Below, in pieces: positions 9,834 to 20,536 of a stretch of 64,000 nt of DNA (position 1 is the stretch's first letter; every line of letters starts with the position of its first letter). The translations under genes and the position numbers were made by a program. Where the stretch lies: contig CBFFRP010000323.1 in assembly GCA_965644295.1 (NCBI GenBank), positions 1-64,000 on the forward strand, given 5' to 3'. This DNA is from Paraphysomonas bandaiensis. Lineage: Eukaryota > Chrysophyceae. The notes beneath the pieces were generated by a model that saw only the letters and a list, made by a program, of their open reading frames with translations, made no database searches and was not told where the DNA came from.

Positions 9834-11176
9834 TCAAATCTCATTGTATAAGAAAACGTGTTCAATATTTTCACTTTCATCGGGATCAAACGTAACATCA
9901 CTATAAAAACCACTGTTATTCTTATATTGTGCACACGCTTTATCAAAGTGGGGCAAATTAGTCTGGAATCGCATATATATATGAGTATCATTTGGGTTGG
10001 GGATTAGATCTGCTGTGTTTGGGTAGAGATAGTAATAACGGCACATACGAACGAAACTTTCTTTGTCGAAATACCGTACTTTCGCGCGAGTGTGCATGTG
10101 AACAATTTTGGATACAATATCATGAGCACCATGAAGGGCTCCAAATTCTTGACTCGATATGGAGTATCCAAAGTTGAGCACCAAGTACATCAACATTAAG
10201 TCACCACCCTTGCACCGGAATGCATCCATATATCGTTTCCAGTTTATCTCTCCTATAGCCTGCAGCATTCCTCGTGATACAGCATATGTAGCCCCACCGT
10301 AAGGAAAGAGTCGGTACGTTATATGAGGCACAAAATCTGTGCTCGTTGAGTTCAGTATGTAAGGATGACCAATGCGTTCGCCTGGGGGCCAGTGCATCGA
10401 TTTACATGGGTTCTTCATTCGGCCAGTATTGTGATAAGTGGGTTCAAAGCTATGAGAAGTTTTGTTATAGGCAAACACAGCACCAGGTCTAGGTGCGTTG
10501 TGAATGTGTGCAAGACATGGAGTAGTTGTTGATGTACAACAAGACCAATGAGTAGAATTAGAGGATACACGACAACGCGCGTGACCACCAGACTTAGGAC
10601 CTACGAGACAGTAAAAACAGTATGGGTTATATTTACTATACACTCACCAACTTGTCCTAATAACAAAGGAATAGAGGCATTAATTCCACTCAGTATCTTG
10701 TGAACCAGACGAAGAAACGGTAAACTGTCATCGTCCATCACATAAATCCAATCTACATGAGGAAATGACTTGTTGGCAAAGTATATACCGGCTAGAGGCC
10801 GATGAATGCCTTTGTACACTGAGAACTTTTCTATTTTATTGCCGGGATGTCCGTCGTATCTGATGATCTTGCTCATCAGTCGTCGCTTTGTTTCCACGCC
10901 AGCATCACCAGCAGATACATCCACTCCGGTCATCACTATAGTTTGTGTGTTACGCAGAAATGTTTTGAGCATAAAATCCTGAACGACATGATTCCCACTA
11001 TGGCTGTGTACTACAAACGCTATACTGGGGTAGCGTATAGTCCCATTCACAGGCTCAAGATCATCGCCCTCATACGACACTCCGGATGCTCGTATGAGTG
11101 CAGTAAGAACCACAACTATGTGGAGAAATGTAGATACAGGCACCATATTCTTGTTCTGCCAACGAATAGAGTGCAT
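9834..11176 (-). CDS. GT31/Fringe-like glycosyltransferase (431 aa, 2 exons)
   Basis: Exons are 11176-10648 and 10600-9834, joined across a 47-nt GT-AG intron that falls within a glycine codon (QVG|PKSGG). The N-terminus carries a hydrophobic signal-anchor (FLHIVVVLTALIRA), so the protein is expected to be a type II Golgi or ER luminal enzyme. The metal/nucleotide-sugar site is YVMDDDSLPF (DxD), and downstream PYGGATYAVSRGML matches the GGA-x-Y conserved block of the galactosyltransferase/Fringe clan. Several N-x-S/T sites fit a secretory protein. The donor and acceptor sugars cannot be told from sequence. The gene is head-to-head with the SDR gene, the microsatellite lying between them. An internal ATG at 11146 is an alternative start just before the anchor. 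The family call is based on motifs, not an alignment. Confidence 0.8.
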
Positions 11177-11316
11177 GGGACTCTATTGTCTCTAAAACAT
11201 GCTGTACTTACATAAACAAACTCATACAGTGCTCACCGCTTTTGTATTTAGGAATTCCAGGCTGCATATCAAGCACAGAGCGAGAACATGTGCGTGTACA
11301 ACTCCAGTATCTGTGA

Positions 11317-12893
11317 ATGTATGTATGTATGTATGTATGTATGTATGTATGTATGTATGTATGTATGTATGTATGTATGTATGTATGTATGTATGTATGT
11401 ATGTATGTATGTATGTATGTATGTATGTATGTATGTATGTATGTATGTATGTATGTATGTATGTATGTATGTATGTATGTATGTATGTATGTATGTATGT
11501 ATGTATGTATGTATGTATGTATGTATGTATGTATGTATGTATGTATGTATGTATGTATGTATGTATGTATGTATGTATGTATGTATGTATGTATGTATGT
11601 ATGTATGTATGTATGTATGTATGTATGTATGTATGAATGTATGTATGTATGTAGGTATGTATGTATGTATGTATGTATGTATGTATGTATGTATGTATGT
11701 ATGTATGTATGTATGTATGTATGTATGTATGTATGTATGTATGTATGTATGTATGTATGTATGTATGTATGTATGTATGTATGTATGTATGTATGTATGT
11801 ATGTATGTATGTATGTATGTATGTATGTATGTATGTATGTATGTATGTATGTATGTATGTATGTATGCAGGTTTGTATGTATGTATGTATGTATGTATGT
11901 ATGTATGTATGTATGTATGTATGTATGTATGTATGTATGTATGTATGTATGTATGTATGTATGTATGTATGTATGTACGTATGTATGTATGTATGTATGT
12001 ATGTATGTATGTATGTATGTATGTATGTATGTATGTATGTATGTATGTATGTATGTATGTATGTATGTATGTATGTATGTATGTATGTATGTATGTATGT
12101 ATGTATGTATGTATGTATGTATGTATGTATGTATGTATGTATGTATGTATGTATGTATGTATGTATGTATGTATGTATGTATGTATGTATGTATGTATGT
12201 ATGTATGTATGTATGTATGTATGTATGTATGTATGTATGTATGTATGTATGTATGTATGTATGTATGTATGTATGTATGTATGTATGTATGTATGTATGT
12301 ATGTATGTATGTATGTATGTATGTATGTATGTATGTATGTATGTATGTATGTATGTATGTATGTATGTATGTATGTATGTATGTATGTATGTATGTATTA
12401 TGTATGTATGTATGTATGTATGTATGTATGTATGTATGTATGTATGTATGTATGTATGTATGTATGTATGTATGTATGTATGTATGTATGTATGTATGTA
12501 TGTATGTATGTATGTATGTATGTATGTATGTATGTATGTATGTATGTATGTATGTATGTATGTATGTATGTATGTATGTATGTATGTATGTATGTATGTA
12601 TGTATGTATGTATGTATGTATGTATGTATGTATGTATGTATGTATGTATGTATGTATGTATGTATGTATGTATGTATGTATGTATGTATGTATGTATGTA
12701 TGTATGTATGTATGTATGTATGTATGTATGTATGTATGTATGTATGTATGTATGTATGTATGTATGTATGTATGTATGTATGTATGTATGTATGTATGTA
12801 TGTATGTATGTATGTATGTATGTATGTATGTATGTATGTATGTATGTATGTATGTATGTATGTATGTATGTATGTATGTATGTATGTATGTAT
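11317..12893. repeat. Giant (ATGT)n microsatellite, about 1.6 kb
   Basis: Nearly 400 uninterrupted-looking tetranucleotide units run from about 11317 to 12893. I see only a few interruptions: near 11635 (TATGAATG), 11653 (GTAGG), 11867 (GCAGGTTTG), 11978 (TACG) and one single-base phase slip near 12399. The repeat lacks stop codons in all six frames (reading Met-Tyr-Val-Cys forward and His-Thr-Tyr-Ile in reverse), so long spurious frames cover it. It occupies most of the shared upstream region of the divergent GT31 and SDR genes. Confidence 0.97.
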
Positions 12894-13014
12894 GATGATG
12901 TTGTGTATCTTCGCAGTGTGTGGCAGTTTGGTTGTGCGAGCATTGCTCCTCAATCTCTTTTTTATTCTGCGAACTTCCAAACACGCTACTTATTCTGGTT
13001 CCACTTTGTATCAG

Positions 13015-14123
13015 ATGTCTGTTTCTCGAATTGCTGTGTTTTTGGTGATAGTGAGTGTGCTGTATGGGTGTCTGCATAGTGTATTGAGGAAGGAGTATAG
13101 GGTGCACAGTGAGGGAATCGTTTTGCTCACAGGGGCCTCCACTGGCATAGGCCGACATGCTGCCGAACACCTCGCGGATAAAGGATACACTGTATTCTGC
13201 GGTGTCCGGAAACAATCCGATGCGGACCGAATCGCATCGCTCAACAACAAACACATGATTCCCGTTTTGATGGACGTCACCGATCATGACTCTTGCGTCT
13301 CAGCGATTGAAAAAGTCAGAGAATCATCTGCATCAACTGGACTTCCATTCGTTGCTTTAGTGAATAATGCTGGAATCAGTCGCAAAATTGTTGCGGAATT
13401 TCACGATCTCGAGGATGCTAGAAAGGTATTCGAGACTAATTTCTTTGGTGCTGTAGGTTAGTATCATAGGCTGGTTTTATTCCGAAACTCATTGTATGCG
13501 GTATATGTAGATTTGACTCAGCTTTCGCTGCCGTTATTGCGGGAGAGTAGGGGACGGGTAATTATGATATCAAGTCTCTCTGGGCGTGTTGGTAAGTATC
13601 TGTGTGGTCGATCGCTAGTGTAGTAACCAACCTCGTCATCGAATACAGCTACTCCCATGTCCAGCATATATGCAGCTTCTAAGTTTGCTCTTGAAGCCTT
13701 CTCCGATAGTCTCAGGCGTGAAGTGGCTGGCTTCAATATTTCAGTTTCTATTATCGAACCGGCGTATGTGGCTACGCAGATATTTGAAAGTAACAGCGCT
13801 GCATCATCGAAGGTGTGTATATCCCATTACCACAGGCTAACATCATATTAAATAAATCGATGCAGGTGTATGAGGATCTTGATAGCCCGGCCCGCACTCT
13901 GTACCCATCCCTACATTCGGAAGAATATTTTGCAAAGCGTGCAGAAGTTATATCGAAGGCAAGCCCCGCAACTGTCACTTCTGAGGCTATTGCTCACGCA
14001 ATATCTTCTGCCACACCTCAAACGAGATATGTGGTCGCTAATGTCAATGGTCTACCGGCTGTTGTCATGGATTGGCTACAGTGGGCTCTACCTGATAGGT
14101 TGGTCGACATCCTTGCAAACTAG
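13015..14123 (+). CDS. Short-chain dehydrogenase/reductase, membrane-anchored (314 aa, 4 exons)
   Basis: Exons are 13015-13456, 13511-13591, 13649-13812 and 13866-14123; all three introns are about 53-57 nt and keep frame. An N-terminal hydrophobic helix ([17 protein letters not shown]) would anchor it in the ER or another membrane. The Rossmann signature is TGASTGIG (about residue 45), followed by NNAGIS and the catalytic set: Ser in MISSLSG and YAASK supplying Tyr and Lys. The layout and length resemble the SDR9C/retinol and 17-beta-hydroxysteroid dehydrogenase group, which oxidise or reduce lipid alcohols with NAD(P)(H); the actual substrate is unknown. A longer start at about 12893 exists where the microsatellite ends in ATGATGATG, but the Met at 13015 gives the conventional N-terminus. 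Divergent partner: GT31 gene. Confidence 0.88.
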
Positions 14124-15047
14124 GACCGATGCGCTTATGGACTATTCATTGGTATGTAAGAGTTAAAATTTACTAAGTTGCTTACATGAGTTCAGTTTGC
14201 AATATTAAAATTATAATATAACAGCAATTTGATTTGAAAATGTAGTTTTAACTGTTTGAGACTGCAAAAGATATGTATTGTAATATCTACGCCCTCCCTA
14301 GGACATTACTACTATTAGTAACTTACTATATATAAATAGCCATATGAGCGGGGTATGAACGTACCGAGATATTATGTATTTAGCACCATTGTGTACTGGG
14401 AAGTTATACGAAAGTCAGTACACAAGTAGATTTTCTCAGTGATTGCTGGAGGCTGACTACAGCACGAAAGCTGATTTGCAGGTAATATATGACGAGAAAT
14501 AGCTAATATTACAGAGTGACAAGGGCGTGTGCTTGCAACCTTCCCATTGATGCCAGTGAGTCACTTCGCTCCAAATTCGCTGAATAAAAACAGCTTCTAT
14601 TCCCTCTGAAGAGATTCACAGCATGTGGCATTGTAGAGATCGCATAAGTCCAAGCATAGTGCAGTATATTCTAGCAATGATCAAGAGTAGTTGGTTGAAA
14701 ACTGCATCAGAGCATACTTGTTGACTTCCACGACTCTCTTCAACTGCTCGTACTGAGAACTGTGTATGCGGTATGCTCATACTCTGCCTGTATCTGGATA
14801 TCAAGTAAGTGGTTCAATATACAGAGTGTATTCTATGTATACCATATATATCTATCCGTATCTTTTTACAGTAAGTTCGGTCAGAATACTGCTGTATAGA
14901 GCTCATGTCGAGGGCTGCATCAGTCTTCGAGTGCGTCGATTTCATATGCTAAGAATTACTAGCTACACATCACCATATATACACACCCATCAATACACGC
15001 CTCATCTCTCAACATACGCCGATAGTATCAACTCACCCGTTCATCTC
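14124..15047. other. Intergenic region upstream of the esterase gene
   Basis: No gene is supported. The last 300 bp hold repeated TGTAT/GTATAC-like words (for example TATGTATACCATATATA near 14834-14850), in keeping with the promoter regions elsewhere in the window. Confidence 0.5.
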
Positions 15048-17369
15048 ATGATATACATGTTCTTCACAAGCATCATTGCTGCACTGATTGTTCCGGCCCT
15101 CTCGCTGACCCCTCAAGACGCTCACAGCTTCATTCGGGAGGATGTTCTATCCTATGGAGCAGACATCACCAGCAGCAGTCTATGCTCATCTTACACCTGT
15201 TGTAACATCAGCCAATCAGAGAGCTGCAGCATATCAACTATGCCGAAGGACGAGTCGACTCTTGTTCTTCCAGGTACGTCTATCCGACACATGTGTGTGA
15301 TATCAGTGAGACAGACTGACGATGTCACAGGAGGCGACACGCGATGCATATTCAGCTACAGCACTCCGGTATAACACACTCTGTAATGATCCGTCCCTCC
15401 TCTGATTGGCTGATATCTTTAACAGTTTGCTTTTCAAGTGATTCCGGGTGTAACCGACAAGGTCCTCCTTTACTTTCAAGGTCAGAAATATGCCCTCTGA
15501 GTTTATTTCACGGGTGTCTCGTAGGTGGTGGAGCGTGCTGGGATGAGGGTTCTACCCGAGCAGGGTTGTGTACTACCGACAGCTCCCCTCAAGGGCCCAG
15601 TGGAGTATTCGACCGATCCAACGAAGAAAATGCCTTTCGAGACTACACTATTGTACATGTGCTGTATTGCTCGGGAGACATCTTCGGTGGTAACGTGGTC
15701 AGGGATTATGATGACAAAGATGGTGTTCCCGTTACTCAGAAAGGTTTGCATGTTACCAGTGTGAATTTGATATACATATTCTATACTATTACTCCTGTAT
15801 TGGACATGGTATCTCATGTTGTAGTGTCATGGCGAAAGATAATATAATCTTGTATGTATAGGGTTCAATAACGCTCAGTCGGCCCTCGATTGGATCGTTT
15901 TGCAACAGTCAACCGGCGCTTTGGACTCCACACTGTCATCTCTAGTTGTAATGGGCTGCTCCGCAGGGTCTATCGGAGCTCAATTGTGGGCCAATGAGGC
16001 TGTGAAGAATATAAAGTGGAGCCAGGTATTGTCCCCAATATTTAAAAATTTGTATTATGATTGTCTAACGTTTGTATGCTTTTGCGCAGGCTGCTGTCAT
16101 TCCTGATAGTTATGCTGGAGTTTTCCCAGAAGGCTCCCAGGGACCACTCATATATGAGTATGTGAGTATCGTAGTGGTTTGATGATATTATGTATTTGTA
16201 CCGCACACAATGTAGTGTGATCATTGTAATATGCAGGGTATGTGCACGGTAGCCAAAGGCTTCATCAACGACGAAAACTATGCTAAATGCCTGGACGAGA
16301 CTTTAACACTACAGGACATTAATGCTGAATTCATCGCCGCAAATCCAGATGTACCGTTTTCATTTATACAGGTAAACAGATTGGCTATTTCTAATAACTT
16401 TGCGTTAATTTTTTTCTTAGTCTAAGACAGATGCCGTTCAAATATCGTTCTATATGTCTGTAGCTTTTTCGATGAACATGAGCCCACTAATTTCTCCAGC
16501 TGAATTCTATTCCGATGTCAACGATATTTTTGAGGTAAATCTATGGGATGTAATTGGCAAGAATTGTATGGTTGGTTGTATTGGTCATAATGCTAATGTA
16601 TATGTTGTCGTGTACTTGTATATATATGTGAGTTTATGCAAGGTAGAAGTATCACTATAGGTATATGTGGTAGACATATACTTATACCTCTTACGATCAT
16701 GTTGAGCAATTTTGGGTGGTGTATTATTACAGGGTTACAATGTTAACAAGAACTTTTTGACTTACCTCGTGGATGGAGATCAGCATTGCTTCACTCCACT
16801 GAATGTATATTACTCAGCTGGTAATGAATTACAATTTCATAGAAGAGAAGCGCATGATACGTTGTGCTTTGATTATTTGTGGATGAGAAATCTTGCGAAA
16901 TAATTGTTTCCCTCGTCTATGTATATTATTTCATCTTATTTCTATTTCGTCTACCCTTTTTACAGACGCCATCAGCGCTACAGATAACGGCGAGACATCG
17001 ACACAACAACTCATGAAGGAGGTACGATGTATGCTTCGTGTCACTGCAGTGTATTGTATTCTTGATTTCGCGGCCACAATAGTCACACATGCATTTTATA
17101 GATATATATGTGCTACTATTTGTATGCTGGGCATTCCTGTTTTTTGTATGTGTCCTAAGTTCCGGTGGAGACCTGAATTTTCAGATATATGTTATAACTT
17201 CTATTCTCTGTGTATGTAGTGGGCGGGGTCGTTCCCATTACCTGAGTCTGGGACTGAATCCACTGTGTGTGAAGGAACGCTAGAGTCTTCATCTCTCGGT
17301 GCTGTTAACAACCAAACGTATTGCTCCACTGACCTCTACCCGAAAGAATATACGGAGCATTATGATTAG
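15048..17369 (+). CDS. NOTUM/pectinacetylesterase-family hydrolase (438 aa, 11 exons)
   Basis: Exons are 15048-15273, 15331-15368, 15426-15480, 15525-15743, 15862-16025, 16090-16161, 16237-16371, 16421-16534, 16733-16820, 16966-17021 and 17220-17369; total length is a multiple of three. The N-terminus is a signal peptide (FFTSIIAALIVPALSL), so the enzyme is secreted or luminal. The oxyanion-hole block LLYFQGGGACWD is typical of the family. The nucleophile is Ser in GCSAGSIGAQ, a catalytic Asp lies in PDSYAG and the His in DGDQHCF, giving a complete alpha/beta-hydrolase triad. Many cysteines suggest disulphides. Family members remove O-acyl groups: plant enzymes deacetylate pectin, animal NOTUM removes palmitoleate from Wnt. 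Sequence alone does not tell which substrate class applies. Donors at 15369 (GTATAA) and 15744 (GTTTGC) are weak but required by frame. Confidence 0.88.
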
Positions 17370-18849
17370 CTCCCTTGCCCATTTAGGTTGGATATCTAAC
17401 CTAGGAACATGAGGTACATATCTGGTAGCTATGATTCCGTTCAATTAGAATCAAGAATATCAGTAGCTACGGTGCATTCAACATACGATTATACGGTCAC
17501 AAACTGTAAGAAGACATTGATACAATCGTCTCTTGGCGGCTAAATAATTGCATAAAATTTATATAATTTTAACTATTTCTATCGTTTATACGGTGAAGCA
17601 GTGGGTTCTATGTTACTCTCAACAGATACTATCAGAATTATAAAAACAGCCGTCATTTCAGTGCTGTTGTTGTTTTATTACCTTCGTCATATATATGTAG
17701 AGTAATGACGTCTGGATTATGTTGGTGGACTCAGATGAGTTGATTATTGCACATTGTCCATCCCTTACGTAATTGAAACAACCTAATAGTGACAGGGACT
17801 AAGCGAGCACGCAGTAGAAATAGTTTTATTTCCAGTACTAAATGATGGATTAAAGTCAATACGACGACCAAACTTGATGAAACGGTCCAAACCTGGTGAA
17901 ATTTTACAATGTTGACTTCAGTTATGTGTTTGATGCGTCTTACATTATATATAATGTAGTAAGTGTGAAAAGAACATGTTTTAAAAGACATTTAATACGT
18001 TTTATATTAGTTGCAGATCAAAAAAGTAAGAATTTAACTGTGAAATTTATATATAATATATGCATACTATAGTGCTATATATTACAAAGTGCTAATCAAC
18101 GGAACTTCTGGCAAGTTTACCAGTCAGTAATAATTGATGCAGATTCCACTGCATCTGTGTCTACATACTCCTTATTAGTGGGTTCCTGAAAATAGCTCCA
18201 CCACGGAATTCTGACTCTTTACTGGAGGGGATATGAGACTTGTTCTGGTGACCTACATTCAATGTTACGTACATTTTACACAAATACAAGCACGCAAAAA
18301 TTATACCAGATTCAAGTGAGAAGTGGGCGCACTGACTTATCCTCCCGGGTAGTGCCACATATCTTCTTGTTTTCTGTACAAGATGATAGGTACCATCATT
18401 GTCTTGATAGCATAATTAGTACTACGCATCTTAGTGACATTGTTCGTCACCAGGGGAACACTTGATCACACTAGACTCCACCTCTTGCCCTGACTGTACA
18501 AAAATAACAAAACATAATAATATATATATATAATATGTACTACATACCAGATTGATCTACTATCGTCTGAGTCATTGGTAATTATATCACCACAATCCCA
18601 ACCCTCCTCCCTCCTCTGACATCAAGCATCGCCTTCTTTGCACGCGCTGCCTTCTTTCAACATTTGTCTTTTTCATCGCCGCACGCTGCTCTTCTCTGAT
18701 ATGGGGAATACATTGAGCAGGGTTCCCACCATATATCCGTGGGTGTAGAACCGTCTCAGTTCCGGGCCAATCCACAACCTACACGGCAAAACTAGGATCA
18801 GAAATGCAGGCATTGGGATACGGCAACAAACAATAGTAGGTCAATCAAG
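17370..18849. other. Gene-free stretch
   Basis: I find no convincing gene. It is AT-rich with short frames lacking family features. A basic frame at 18587-18775 (-) cannot be assigned. Confidence 0.5.
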
Positions 18850-19143
18850 GTGATGTGCAAATTAGTTTTGGGTGAATCGGAAACATTAATATCTATTAGC
18901 CAAATATCAGATGCAGGTTGCAGCATCGTATTCCAACCAAATATACAAAAATGGAGCTCTTTTGTCCACAGCAAGGAAGTACAACGGGCTCTAAGATTCA
19001 AGTCAACTTATCTGAATAGGCACCATTCAAGACCTTCTTTGCAATCTTGCGTCGACATCCAGCTGCTCAATGATATCATCGGCACATCGGTGCCTGGCTC
19101 ATACATCAATAAAATATGTACTAAAATTGTACCTCATAACTAG
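18850..19143 (+). pseudogene. Copia relic (lineage 2), region downstream of protease, plus orientation
   Basis: The frame contains SETLISISQISDAGCSIVF, the LLSVSQL-type block that follows the protease in copia elements. A close DNA match in opposite orientation lies at 34730-34985, and a short one at 19495-19560 (-). No RT or RNase H remains. Confidence 0.7.
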
Positions 19144-19494
19144 AGTCAGCCTATCATAATCAGAAGTCAAGATACCATAAGTTACCAAAAGAGCAACGGA
19201 TGCGCACAGAGCATTACAAATATGGTTTATATATACCATATATATATAGTAACTACGTCAAAAAAAAGGACTAAAAGCAGTAATGGGATGTAGTGACAGA
19301 GCCTACAGCAGAATGGGTGGATCAATGCGCGCTCTCATCTGAGAATGTTTTGAGACCTAATGATCCCACTAAATGCAAGAAGATCATAAGAGCATTCATG
19401 GACGTTTTTCGGAAGACACAGAACTGAAGATTTCGTTGTTGAGTGCATTAAGAAAATTGTGGATTATTTGCGGTCGAAAGACAAATAAATGATT

Positions 19495-20087
19495 AAAAGA
19501 ATACAATGCTGTAGCCTGCATCTGATAATTGGCTGATAGATATTAACGTTTCCGATGCACCCGGAACTATAAATTAGCTTGCCGTACCCCAGTGCCTGCA
19601 TTTCTGAATCTAGTTTTGTCGTGTAGATTGTGGATTGCTCACCGATTAAATCGGTGAGTAAGCTTCTTGATGTTTTAATTGATATGATGATGGATGCAAC
19701 CTGAATCTATAATCCTGAATTCCTGCCGCTGATGACTTATGTGCAGGGCGTTATATTTTGTGGTCATTCCGAAAAATGCCCTGTAGTCACTGTCTTCATT
19801 TTGCCCCTTCGTCTTCTCATAGTCTTCTAGTCTTGAGTGTGATTCCTGATTGCTGGTTCTGGGGTATGTTTGAGAACTGTTCATGAAATGGTGCCCTTTT
19901 CCTTGATTGTTTCCTCTAGGGCATCGTTTATTAGGATGTATACTATTATGGGTTTGCGATAGATCAAGACCCTGATTTTCCTCTGCTTTTTGGAGAAGTT
20001 CTTAGCGTCGAAGGGTGGAATGGAGCCCTTCCTTTTGTCCGATGAATCGGAGTCAGAGTTATCATAACTGTTAATCTTGGAACCCAT
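19495..20087 (-). pseudogene. Copia relic (lineage 2): gag start, protease and pre-integrase fragments
   Basis: Reading the minus strand, a frame starting at 20087 has the gag N-terminal motif IPPFDAKNFSKKQRKIRVL. After a frameshift, 19884-19675 has the canonical protease motif IDSGCIHHHIN, then 19560-19495 has SETLISISQLSDAG. Frames are broken, so the copy is dead. It uses a DSG protease and so differs from the intact element at the left end of the window, which has DNQA. Confidence 0.75.
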
Positions 20088-20104
20088 ACGCTACCGAGTT
20101 AATA

Positions 20105-20400
20105 TTTACTGCTGGTTGTTATTTGTTATACTCAATGAGACGTATACTTCGTAGTAGAAGGTAAATTATAATAAGCTTCATATAAGGAATAATGCCTAAT
20201 AGTATAATAGCAAGACACGGTAGAAAGTTGAAAGAAGCATTGGGACTCATATAGCAAGTATCTTGTACAGTCACGCATCTTGTATAGTCTAATAATAAAT
20301 CAGTCAATTGTTAGTTTTTTTATATCTTGTTGTATTCCACGTATAAGATACGTTAAGAGGTATACTTGAACTAGTGAATCTTAATACAAACGGAATATCA
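20105..20400 (-). repeat. LTR relic of copia lineage 2
   Basis: This lies just upstream (minus orientation) of the gag relic. Blocks such as GGTAAATTATA, TATCTTGTACAGTCACG, ATCTTGTTGTATTC and TTAAG-GGTATAC recur in the same order across 33181-35130, where later insertions split them. Confidence 0.65.
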
Positions 20401-20536
20401 GAAATGTAGTTTACAAAACCAAAAAATAAACACTGAATTAATCATGGTATTATATATACAGCAAATGTTGGTCACAAATTGATATATAACTTACATAAAT
20501 TTTTACATATGTACTAGTTTCAGGCGTTTACTAACA

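Noticed and set aside
11199-13461. Very long frames of Met-Tyr-Val-Cys or His-Thr-Tyr-Ile repeats on both strands
   Set aside because: They are created by the stop-free (ATGT)n microsatellite in all six frames. Only the part after 13015 on the plus strand is a gene.
19290-19490. Plus-strand stretch reading NDPTKCKKIIRAFMDVFRK with a frame break
   Set aside because: Only about 60 codons, broken frame, between copia relics, no recognised family; not enough to call a gene.
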